Shown here: one piece after another, positions 1 through 6,719 of the stretch
Position numbering within the stretch: the stretch's first letter is position 1
How the letters are laid out: each line of letters opens with the position of its first letter
Assembly (NCBI GenBank): GCA_002869465.1
Contig: PKSW01000373.1
Coordinates: forward strand, 1-12,678
From: Marinilabiliales bacterium
Lineage (GTDB): Bacteria > Bacteroidota > Bacteroidia > Bacteroidales > F082
Direction of reading: 5' to 3'
DNA length: 12,678 nt
Made by a program: the position numbers and the translations under genes
Notes under the pieces: model-generated
Seen by the model: the letters and a program-made list of their open reading frames with translations, nothing else
Database searches by the model: none
Told to the model about the DNA's origin: nothing

Positions 1-53
1 AGAGCACTAGATTGTGGTTCTAGGGGTCGTGGGTTCAAATCCCATCTTCCACC
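1..53 (+). tRNA. tRNA-His (GTG), 3' part; 5' end outside window
   Basis: The anticodon stem is CTAGA (7-11) paired with TCTAG (19-23), closing a seven-base loop whose central triplet GTG (14-16) reads histidine codons. The T arm follows, with GTGGG, the TTCAAAT loop and CCCAT ending at 45. The 3' acceptor strand CTTCCAC occupies 46-52, and C53 is the C73 discriminator expected of tRNA-His. The next bases are CA then TT, so a full CCA does not appear to be encoded and would be added by the nucleotidyltransferase, which is common in this phylum. The D arm and 5' acceptor strand lie before the window. The exact 3' end is uncertain by one or two bases. Confidence 0.95.
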
Positions 54-57
54 CATT

Positions 58-86
58 AAAAAAGCCGCTGAAAAGCGGCTTTTTTT
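58..86. terminator. Bidirectional intrinsic terminator between tRNA-His and gyrB
   Basis: A perfect eight-pair stem, AAGCCGCT (62-69) and AGCGGCTT (74-81), encloses a GAAA tetraloop (70-73). On the plus strand it is followed by a T run, which ends the tRNA transcript. On the minus strand the A run at 58-63 reads as T residues, which ends gyrB, whose stop codon lies about 20 bases before the hairpin. The two genes converge here with no other gene between them. Confidence 0.93.
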
Positions 87-107
87 GTTATGATTTCCTA
101 AGTTGAT

Positions 108-2066
108 CTATATGTCAATATTCGCGTATTTGGCATTGGCTTCGATAAACTCTCGCCTAGGTGGCACTTCATCTCCCATGAGCATACTGAATACATGATC
201 TGCTTCCGAACTATTTTCAATAGTCACCTGCCTTAAAGTTCTTGTAGCCGGATCCATCGTTGTCGACCACAGTTGCTCGGCATTCATTTCACCCAAACCT
301 TTATAACGCTGTATATGGATTCCTTTATCTGTTCCGTCAGGTGATAATTCTTTGGTCACCCGTTCCCTTTCTTCTTCTGTCCAGCAATATCTTTCTGTTT
401 TGCCCCTTCTTAACAGGTAGAGTGGGGGCGTGGCAATATAAACATATCCCAGATCGATCAGATCTACCATATGCCTGAAAAAGAAGGTCATGATCAATGT
501 AGCGATATGACTTCCGTCCACGTCGGCATCCGTCATGATAATGATCTTATGATACCGGAGTTTGTCCACATTCAAAGCTTTTGAATCTTCTTCTGTACCA
601 ATACTTACTCCCAGTGCTGTATAAATATTTTTGATTTCTTCACTTTCAAGTATTTTATGAGGCAGGGCTTTCTCCACGTTCAAAATTTTACCGCGTAAGG
701 GCAGTATGGCCTGAAATTTCCGGTCGCGGCCCTGTTTGGCAGTTCCTCCGGCAGAATCACCCTCAACAAGGTAAATTTCTGATAATGCAGGATCCTTTTC
801 TGAGCAGTCGGCTAACTTTCCCGGTAAACCAGATCCGGTAAGTACATTTTTTCGCTGCACTAACTCACGCGCTTTACGCGCAGCATGTCGCGCTGTAGCA
901 GCAAGAATCACCTTCTGAACAATAGTCTTCGCTTCTTTTGGGTTTTCCTCCAGATAGTTGGATAAGCTTTCACTGATCATCTGGTCGACGGCACCCATCA
1001 CTTCCGAGTTACCCAATTTCGTCTTGGTTTGGCCTTCAAATTGTGGCTCTTGAACTTTTACAGATATAACAGCAGTTAAACCTTCCCTGAAATCATCACC
1101 GTTAATGTCAAATTTCAGTTTCGAAAGCATCCCTGACTTTTCTGCATAACTTTTCAACGTTCGAGTGAGTCCCCTTCTGAAACCTGAAAGATGTGTTCCC
1201 CCTTCATGTGTATTGATGTTATTCACATATGCATGTACATTCTCCGTAAATGAAGTATTGTACTGCATCGATATCTCAATGGGAATTTCATTTTTTTCAC
1301 CTTCAATACTGATGGGTTCGGGGATCAGGTTTTCCCTGTTCTCATCCAGGTAACTGATAAAATCGGCCAACCCGTTTTCAGAATAAAACTCATCATACTT
1401 AGTTTCTCCGTTATTGACACGCTCGTCAGTAAGGGTCAATCTAATGCCTTTATTCAGAAATGCTAATTCCCTGAGTCTCGCTGCAAGAATTGAATAATCA
1501 TAGCTAGTGATAAGAAATATGGATGAATCTGGAACAAAATGCACCATGGTACTTGTATCATTTGATTCGCCAATCACTTCCACATCATACTGAGGTTTCC
1601 CCTTTTTATACTCCTGCCTGAAAATTTTGCCTTCCCTGTGAATAGTAGCAGTCAGGTGCTCTGAAAGAGCATTCACACAGCTAACGCCTACACCGTGCAA
1701 TCCACCGGAAACTTTGTAGGATCCTTTGTCGAATTTACCTCCGGCGTGTAACACGGTCATTACCACTTCCAGCGCCGAACGGTTCTCTTTTTCATGCAGA
1801 CCAGTGGGTATTCCCCGGCCATTATCTTTTACTGTAATTGAATTGTCTTTATGAATGACTACTGATATCATATCGCAGTAGCCTGCCAAGGCTTCATCAA
1901 TGGAGTTGTCAACTACTTCATATACCAAGTGATGCAAGCCTTTTACATTAACATCACCAATGTACATGGCAGGTCTTTTTCTTACCGCTTCCAGGCCCTC
2001 GAGCACCTGTATATTCTGTGCTGTATAATTATCTTTTGACAAGTTATTTTTTTCTTCCTGAGTCAT
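108..2066 (-). CDS. gyrB: DNA gyrase subunit B
   Basis: ATPase subunit of the type IIA topoisomerase that introduces negative supercoils, acting as GyrA2GyrB2. The product has 652 residues, the usual short bacterial form. The GHKL ATPase domain shows the general base Glu50 with Asn54, the DNGRGIP motif (81-87) and a glycine-rich GGLHGVGVS lid (121-129). The transducer domain has the QTK loop (346-348; Lys348 contacts the ATP phosphate). The TOPRIM domain has EGDSAGG (435-441) and DADVD (513-517) as metal ligands, with PLRGKILNVEKA between them. The QRYKGLGEMN block (586-595) with the following QLW favours GyrB over ParE. I see no disruption, and the quinolone-determining region looks wild type. 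The ATG start at 2066 leaves a short N-terminal tail before the conserved VLEGLEAVRKRP. No gyrA or recF is adjacent. Confidence 0.98.
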   Translation of the reverse strand: MTQEEKNNLSKDNYTAQNIQVLEGLEAVRKRPAMYIGDVNVKGLHHLVYEVVDNSIDEALAGYCDMISVVIHKDNSITVKDNGRGIPTGLHEKENRSALEVVMTVLHAGGKFDKGSYKVSGGLHGVGVSCVNALSEHLTATIHREGKIFRQEYKKGKPQYDVEVIGESNDTSTMVHFVPDSSIFLITSYDYSILAARLRELAFLNKGIRLTLTDERVNNGETKYDEFYSENGLADFISYLDENRENLIPEPISIEGEKNEIPIEISMQYNTSFTENVHAYVNNINTHEGGTHLSGFRRGLTRTLKSYAEKSGMLSKLKFDINGDDFREGLTAVISVKVQEPQFEGQTKTKLGNSEVMGAVDQMISESLSNYLEENPKEAKTIVQKVILAATARHAARKARELVQRKNVLTGSGLPGKLADCSEKDPALSEIYLVEGDSAGGTAKQGRDRKFQAILPLRGKILNVEKALPHKILESEEIKNIYTALGVSIGTEEDSKALNVDKLRYHKIIIMTDADVDGSHIATLIMTFFFRHMVDLIDLGYVYIATPPLYLLRRGKTERYCWTEEERERVTKELSPDGTDKGIHIQRYKGLGEMNAEQLWSTTMDPATRTLRQVTIENSSEADHVFSMLMGDEVPPRREFIEANAKYANIDI

Positions 2067-2104
2067 AATTTTTCTTCCTGTTTTACCTTCAAATTTTACG
2101 TGTG

Positions 2105-2112
2105 CAAATATA
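2105..2112 (-). promoter_or_regulatory. Putative gyrB -7 box (TATATTTG)
   Basis: Reading the minus strand, TATATTTG matches the Bacteroidota -7 consensus TAnnTTTG. It predicts a transcript start near 2098 and a leader of roughly 30 bases before the gyrB ATG. No clear TTG is seen at the -33 spacing; a small inverted repeat occupies that place instead. Confidence 0.6.
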
Positions 2113-2121
2113 GTTAAAAAT

Positions 2122-2139
2122 ACCTATTTTATTATAGGT
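2122..2139. repeat. Inverted repeat ACCTAT-N6-ATAGGT in the gyrB promoter
   Basis: Two exact six-base arms (2122-2127 and 2134-2139) flank a six-base AT-only centre. The element sits just upstream of the gyrB -7 box, where the -33 contact would fall, so it could be an operator or a melting-prone cruciform. Short AT-rich inverted repeats also arise by chance, so the functional reading is weak. Confidence 0.3.
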
Positions 2140-2264
2140 TGAGAGAAGATAGAAGCATGAAGTTATTAACAAAAAACTATTCAAAAGTCAGGTCATTTAC
2201 GGGCTAAAAATGAACATTGATCAGCTTGTTAAATATTTAGTTTTAATAAATCTTTTAAAGTGCT

Positions 2265-2272
2265 TATATTTG
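2265..2272 (+). promoter_or_regulatory. Putative -7 box (TATATTTG) for the alanine dehydrogenase-like gene
   Basis: TATATTTG matches the TAnnTTTG consensus exactly. It predicts a start site near 2278 and a leader of nearly 60 bases. No good TTG lies at the expected -33 distance. The predicted leader begins with the small inverted repeat at 2281-2295. Confidence 0.6.
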
Positions 2273-2280
2273 TAAGGCAT

Positions 2281-2295
2281 CGTTTTTAATAAACG
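2281..2295 (+). repeat. Small inverted repeat CGTTT-N5-AAACG at the predicted 5' end of the ald-like transcript
   Basis: Five-base arms CGTTT (2281-2285) and AAACG (2291-2295) flank TTAAT. The element lies immediately after the predicted transcription start. It could be an operator half-site pair or a 5' hairpin, but it is short and could be chance. Confidence 0.25.
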
Positions 2296-2335
2296 AACAG
2301 AATCCGCTTTTTAAATATAAGTTAACATTACGGCT

Positions 2336-3562
2336 ATGATGGGTGAAAAAACCAAAGACTTCCTTAAACTATCACAGAAGGAGCGGCTTATGCCGCAGGA
2401 AGAAATGCTTGAAACAGCATTCGAAAAGAACAAACTCATCATTGGCATTCCTAAAGAGTTATCGCACAATGAAAACCGGATCGCCCTGGTACCTGAAGCT
2501 GTTCATTTACTGGTTGAAAACGGGCATCGTGTTATTATCGAGGAATATGCAGGAGCCTCCGCACATTTTATCAATGAACAATATGCAGAGGCGGGCGCTG
2601 AAATTGTGACGACTTCCAACGAAGTGTATAAATCTGATGTAATTATAAAAATCGGGCCACCTACCCTTGATGAAATAGAAAAGATCGACCAGAACAAAGT
2701 GCTTTTTTCATCCATTTTTTTGCCCGATCGCGACAAATCGTATTTTGAGAAATTAATGTCCAAAAGAGTAAAAGCCATTTCCTATGAGTTTATACAGGAT
2801 AAAACCGGTGGCTTCCCTGTCATTAAGTCCATGAGTGAAATTATAGGAAACACAGCAGTTCTAATTGCTTCAGAGTATTTAAGCCATGCTACTTACGGAA
2901 GGGGAATCATGCTGGGTGGGTTTCCGGGTATCAAACCCACAGAAGTGGTCATCATAGGTGCCGGAACCGTTGCTGAGTTTGCTGCACGCACAGCACTAGG
3001 AATGGGTGCCTATGTGAAAGTATTTGATAATTCCATTTACAAACTACGAAGTTTACAAAATAATCTGGGTAACAGAATATTTACTTCCATTGTACAGCCC
3101 AAAGTGCTGCTAAAAGCACTTAAAGAAGCTGATGTGGTTATTTCTGCCACACATTCTGATGCAGGTGTTGCCCCATGTTATGTGAGCGAAGAAATGGTCC
3201 AGCAAATGCATCCCGGCTCTATCATAGTGGATGTGAGCATTGACCAGGGAGGCTGTTTTGAAACTTCTAGGGTTACCACCCATGAGCAACCTGTTTTCCA
3301 GGTGCATGGCATCACACACTATTGTGTGCCCAATATCGCATCAAGGGTACCGCATACCGCATCTTATTCTCTTAGTAACTTTTTAACGCCCTTATTGCTG
3401 AATATTTCTGAAACTGGCGGAATTGAGCGGTTCTTAAAACTTGACCCGGCTTTTTCCAGAGGTGTTTACATCTACAATGGCGTTCTCACCAATAAACATA
3501 TCAGTGATTTGCATCAAATTCCTTTTCGCGATCTGGAACTGTTAATGGCTGCTTTCGATTAA
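2336..3562 (+). CDS. ald: Alanine dehydrogenase-like NAD(P)-dependent oxidoreductase
   Basis: Family reaction: reversible oxidative deamination of L-alanine to pyruvate and ammonia with NAD+, in the cytosol. The product has 408 residues. The first 33 or so are an extra polar segment before the usual family start (KLIIGIPKEL). The family's pyruvate-contacting Arg and Lys correspond to Arg48 (NRIALVPE) and Lys105 (IIKIGPP). A Rossmann fold shows VVIIGAGTVAE (204-214) with an acidic residue at the end of the next strand (Asp231). IDQGGCFE (302-309) carries the conserved Asp303. By eye-alignment with Mycobacterium tuberculosis Ald, catalytic His96 corresponds to Phe128 in SSIFLPD, so activity and substrate are less certain than the fold. 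Two ATGs abut (2336 and 2339) and either could start. The related transhydrogenase alpha subunit is an alternative family member, but the dehydrogenase-like C-terminus favours Ald. Confidence 0.82.
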   Translation: MMGEKTKDFLKLSQKERLMPQEEMLETAFEKNKLIIGIPKELSHNENRIALVPEAVHLLVENGHRVIIEEYAGASAHFINEQYAEAGAEIVTTSNEVYKSDVIIKIGPPTLDEIEKIDQNKVLFSSIFLPDRDKSYFEKLMSKRVKAISYEFIQDKTGGFPVIKSMSEIIGNTAVLIASEYLSHATYGRGIMLGGFPGIKPTEVVIIGAGTVAEFAARTALGMGAYVKVFDNSIYKLRSLQNNLGNRIFTSIVQPKVLLKALKEADVVISATHSDAGVAPCYVSEEMVQQMHPGSIIVDVSIDQGGCFETSRVTTHEQPVFQVHGITHYCVPNIASRVPHTASYSLSNFLTPLLLNISETGGIERFLKLDPAFSRGVYIYNGVLTNKHISDLHQIPFRDLELLMAAFD

Positions 3563-3595
3563 GTTTCTAATATTGATGAACGTATCATATTTGTG

Positions 3596-3625
3596 TTGAC
3601 AATTCTAATTAGTCTTTTATCTTTG
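3596..3625 (+). promoter_or_regulatory. aroB promoter: TTG (-33), 19-bp spacer, TATCTTTG (-7)
   Basis: TTG at 3596-3598 and TATCTTTG at 3618-3625 are separated by exactly 19 bases, the optimal Bacteroidota primary-promoter architecture. Only CGGCC lies between the -7 box and the aroB ATG at 3631, so transcription should begin at or within a base or two of the start codon. A second, one-mismatch -7 box (CATATTTG, 3586-3593) lies further upstream and could give a leadered transcript. Confidence 0.8.
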
Positions 3626-3630
3626 CGGCC

Positions 3631-4713
3631 ATGAGTAAACATCCATTGTTATTAGATACAAAGCCCGTATCGTACATGATCGGTAATGGCGCCCTTGACA
3701 TGTCGGAAAAAGGACTGCTAAAATATCCCAGGATTATAATGCTGGTGGACGAAAATGTGGAAAAACACTGTTTGCCAGTTTTCCGAGCACATCTTCCCGA
3801 TGTAAAAATTGACCATGTAATTACCATTAAAAGTGGCGAGCGTGGCAAAAACCTGGAACAATCCATTCATATCTGGGATGAGCTTACACGATTGCAGGTA
3901 GACAGGGACGCACTTTTTTTAAATCTCGGAGGCGGTGTGGTAACTGATATTGGCGGTTTTACGGCTTCGACTTATAAAAGGGGCATACCATTCATTAATT
4001 TCCCAACTACTTTACTGGGTATGGCGGATGCAGCTATTGGAGGAAAAACCGGTATTGATTATGGTGCCTATAAAAACCAGGTAGGATTGTTTGTTGATCC
4101 GGTGTCTGTAATTATTGACCCTATTTTTCTGAATACCCTTGAGGATCATCAATGGCAATCAGGTTTTGCGGAAGTGATGAAATATGGCTTGATCATGGAT
4201 CGTGATCTTTGGAGTATTTTAAGCGGACAAGATTATCATCAATTGGAGGACTGGGATAAAATAATTACCAAAGCTGCCCGGGATAAAATTGACATTGTAC
4301 ATCACGATGCACTGGAGAAGGGTATGAGGAAAAATTTGAATTTCGGGCATACGATCGGTCACGCCATCGAAAGTTACTATCTCATGCACGACAAACCCAT
4401 TACGCACGGGCAAGCCATTGCAGCAGGTATGATCTGCGAAACATGGATTTCTTCTAAAATTTTCGACATTGAATGTACCCAGACAGATGAAATTGTCGAA
4501 ATGATTGATTTGAATTTTGAAAAATTTGACATCAGTGAAGCTACTATTCCGGAATTACTTGACCTTATGCGACAGGACAAGAAAGTGCGGGAAGGGCAAC
4601 TTAAATTCAGTCTGATACGCAAGATTGGAAAAGCAACTCATGACATTGAAGTGAATATGGATATGGTTGTTGACAGTATCAAGTATTATATAAACAGAAA
4701 TTCTGTACATTGA
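3631..4713 (+). CDS. aroB: 3-dehydroquinate synthase
   Basis: Second step of the shikimate pathway: converts DAHP to 3-dehydroquinate using NAD+ and a divalent metal, in the cytosol. The product has 360 residues, the normal family length. The NAD-binding GGGVVTD (100-106) is followed by the substrate-binding block with FPTTLLGMADAAIGGKTGID (124-143, Lys139). The metal ligands are all present: Glu181 (GFAEVMKYG), His240 (NFGHTIGHAIE) and His259 (ITHGQA). The C-terminal helical domain is complete. The ATG lies six bases after the promoter -7 box, with no room for a ribosome-binding site. The stop TGA overlaps the TTG start of aroA, so the two shikimate genes should be co-transcribed and probably coupled in translation. 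Confidence 0.97.
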   Translation: MSKHPLLLDTKPVSYMIGNGALDMSEKGLLKYPRIIMLVDENVEKHCLPVFRAHLPDVKIDHVITIKSGERGKNLEQSIHIWDELTRLQVDRDALFLNLGGGVVTDIGGFTASTYKRGIPFINFPTTLLGMADAAIGGKTGIDYGAYKNQVGLFVDPVSVIIDPIFLNTLEDHQWQSGFAEVMKYGLIMDRDLWSILSGQDYHQLEDWDKIITKAARDKIDIVHHDALEKGMRKNLNFGHTIGHAIESYYLMHDKPITHGQAIAAGMICETWISSKIFDIECTQTDEIVEMIDLNFEKFDISEATIPELLDLMRQDKKVREGQLKFSLIRKIGKATHDIEVNMDMVVDSIKYYINRNSVH

Positions 4714-5972
4714 AAAGCATACGATTAGAGAAGATATCATCTGCGCCTAAAGGCAAACTACATATTTCAGGTTCCAAAAGCATCAGCAACCGGGTATTGA
4801 TCATGTCAGAGTTATCGGATGCAGAAGCAGATATTTCATCTTTTCCAAATCTCTCGGAAGCTGACGATACGCAAAGGCTTATATTTTATTTGAATCAGAT
4901 CAGGTCATGCGCTGACCAGCAATTACCACTTATTATAAATGCTGAAAATGCCGGAACAGTGATGCGTTTCCTGGCATCTTACCTATCAGTTCAAAAAGGT
5001 TCCTGGTTATTAACCGGCAGTGAACGTATGCAAAAAAGGCCCATCGGAATTCTTGTCTCTGCCTTACAGGGTTTGGGTGCTCATATTTCTCATTCGGATA
5101 AAACCAACTATCCCCCTCTTCATATCATCGGAGGCCAACTTGCAGGAGGAGAACTGAAAATGGATGCATCTGTCAGTAGCCAGTTTATTACATCATTAAT
5201 GATGGTAGCGCCTTATACCCAAAAGGGATTGACCATTCGGTTTGATGAAAAGCCAGTTTCGTTTTCTTATATTGAAATGACCCGGAAATTAATGCAAAAC
5301 TTTGGTGCATCGGTTGAGTTGAAAGATACTTTTGTACAGGTAAAACCTTCTGAATATAAAATAAAGAGCATAAAAATTGAACCGGATTGGAGTTCTGCCT
5401 CATACTGGTACGAGTTGGCTTCTTTAGCTGAAACATCGGATATTTTTCTGGAAGGATATACAAACAAAAGCGTTCAGGGAGATAGCTGTGTCAGTGAGAT
5501 ATATAAAGAATTGGGCGTTCATACAATTTTTGAACCAGATGGTATTCGCCTGACCTCGTCCGGAAAACAAACATCGCATTTTATATACGATTTAACGGAT
5601 GCTCCGGATCTGGTCCCTGCAGTGCTGACTAGCTGTGCCGCGAAAAAAATAAAAGCATCCATTACGGGGGTTGAGCATCTCAAACATAAAGAATCGGACC
5701 GGATGCTGTCACTGAGTAATGAACTGAAAAAGACAGGTGCCATTTTAACTGAGAAAAACAAAACGTATCATCTGAGCTTTGATAATAATATGACCATCTC
5801 CGAAAAACTCGTTTTTGAAACGTATAAGGATCACCGTATGGCCATGTGTTTTGCTCCTTTGGCAATCGTCTATGATAAAATTACCATTAAGGATAAAGAT
5901 GTGGTTGAAAAATCATATCCGGCCTTTTGGGATGATCTGAAAAAACTAAATTTTGTTCGTATGAATTCGTAA
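4710..5972 (+). CDS. aroA: 3-phosphoshikimate 1-carboxyvinyltransferase (EPSP synthase), TTG start
   Basis: Sixth shikimate step: transfers enolpyruvate from PEP to shikimate-3-phosphate, giving EPSP. The product has 420 residues (E. coli has 427). The N-terminal ligand motif GSKSISNR provides Lys23, Ser24 and Arg28. NAGTVMRF (80-87) is the PEP loop, with Phe where E. coli has Pro. Arg110 sits in MQKRPIG, and Ser156, Ser157 and Gln158 bind shikimate phosphate. Asp300 and the KHKESDR block (325-331, with Lys327, Glu328 and Arg331) match the catalytic residues. KDHRMAM (373-379) binds PEP. The start is TTG at 4710-4712, overlapping the aroB stop as TTGA. The next ATG (residue 32) would delete the essential Lys23 and Arg28, so TTG is strongly preferred. 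Confidence 0.96.
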   Translation: MKSIRLEKISSAPKGKLHISGSKSISNRVLIMSELSDAEADISSFPNLSEADDTQRLIFYLNQIRSCADQQLPLIINAENAGTVMRFLASYLSVQKGSWLLTGSERMQKRPIGILVSALQGLGAHISHSDKTNYPPLHIIGGQLAGGELKMDASVSSQFITSLMMVAPYTQKGLTIRFDEKPVSFSYIEMTRKLMQNFGASVELKDTFVQVKPSEYKIKSIKIEPDWSSASYWYELASLAETSDIFLEGYTNKSVQGDSCVSEIYKELGVHTIFEPDGIRLTSSGKQTSHFIYDLTDAPDLVPAVLTSCAAKKIKASITGVEHLKHKESDRMLSLSNELKKTGAILTEKNKTYHLSFDNNMTISEKLVFETYKDHRMAMCFAPLAIVYDKITIKDKDVVEKSYPAFWDDLKKLNFVRMNS

Positions 5973-5977
5973 TTTTG
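5970..5977 (+). promoter_or_regulatory. Possible internal -7 box (TAATTTTG) before the Fe-S protein gene
   Basis: TAATTTTG matches TAnnTTTG and lies only four bases before the next ATG, a geometry like that of aroB. Its first three bases are also the aroA stop codon, and no TTG is seen at the 19-bp spacing (the nearest TTTTG gives 14). It may therefore be coincidental. Confidence 0.35.
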
Positions 5978-5981
5978 GCCC

Positions 5982-6710
5982 ATGAAAAAACCCGAGGTAG
6001 ACTTATTCATTCCATGTTTCATTGATCAGTTTTATCCGCAAACCGGTTTTAATATGATTAAAGTGCTTGAGAAAGCGGGTGTTAAAGTGCACTATAATAC
6101 AGAGCAGACTTGCTGTGGCCAATTCGCATTTAACAGTGGGCACTGGGATGAAGCTAAAAAACTGGGAGAAAAATTTATAAAAGATTTTAGCAGGAAAAGA
6201 CCGGTAGTGGGACCATCGGCTTCATGTATCGGCTATGTAAGAAATAATTTTGACGAGCTTTTTTATAATTCAGCTTTCCACAACGATTACAAACAACTAC
6301 AAAGAAACATTTTTGAAATAACTGATTTCCTGGTAAATGTGTTACAAATAACTGACTTCGGTTCAGTCTTTGAGCACAAAGTTACTTACCACGATTCATG
6401 TGCAGCATTGCGCGAATACGGATTGAAAGAAGAGCCTCGTATCTTGTTACGAAATGTGAAAGGCTTGGAATTGATAGAAATGAAAGACACAGATACCTGC
6501 TGTGGTTTTGGCGGAACTTTTGCAGTCAAGTTTGAACCTATCTCAGCAGCGATGGCCGAGCAAAAAGTACATAATGCGATCGAAACAGGCGCTGAGTATA
6601 TTGTCAGCACCGATTCATCATGCCTGATGCATCAGAAAGGATATATTGAAAGGCATAATCTTCCCATAAAAACAGCCCATATAGTGGACGTGCTAGCTTC
6701 GGGATTATAA
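5982..6710 (+). CDS. LutA/YkgE-type (Fe-S)-binding oxidoreductase subunit, double CCG domain
   Basis: The 242-residue product is built of two cysteine-rich CCG repeats, as in LutA (lactate oxidation) and the related HdrB and GlpC proteins. Repeat one has Cys12 (PCF), Cys44-Cys45-Gly46 (TCCGQFAFNSGH) and Cys82. Repeat two has Cys140 (YHDSC), Cys173-Cys174-Gly175 (TCCGFGGTFAVK) and Cys214 (DSSCLMH). The last cysteine of each repeat is not followed by the CXXC partner seen in some HdrB proteins. LutA normally works with LutB and LutC in oxidising L-lactate to pyruvate, but neither partner is in this window, so the substrate is unknown. The gene starts nine bases after aroA and probably shares its transcript. 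It converges on the next gene with only nine bases between stops. No signal peptide or membrane segment is seen. Confidence 0.85.
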   Translation: MKKPEVDLFIPCFIDQFYPQTGFNMIKVLEKAGVKVHYNTEQTCCGQFAFNSGHWDEAKKLGEKFIKDFSRKRPVVGPSASCIGYVRNNFDELFYNSAFHNDYKQLQRNIFEITDFLVNVLQITDFGSVFEHKVTYHDSCAALREYGLKEEPRILLRNVKGLELIEMKDTDTCCGFGGTFAVKFEPISAAMAEQKVHNAIETGAEYIVSTDSSCLMHQKGYIERHNLPIKTAHIVDVLASGL

Positions 6711-6719
6711 AAGAAATTA

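Noticed and set aside
1219..1227. TTATTCACA, a perfect DnaA-box match
   Set aside because: It is a single copy inside the conserved gyrB coding sequence, with no box cluster or AT-rich unwinding region nearby. It is most likely chance, not an origin.
2210..2275. Short ATG-initiated frame of 21 codons between gyrB and the ald-like gene
   Set aside because: It has no recognisable product, and its end runs through the predicted ald-like -7 box. It is best read as non-coding promoter DNA.
5973..5981. Whether the LutA-like gene is transcribed only from its own promoter
   Set aside because: The -7-like box overlaps the aroA stop and lacks a -33 element. Read-through from aroB-aroA is at least as likely, so I did not call a separate transcription unit.
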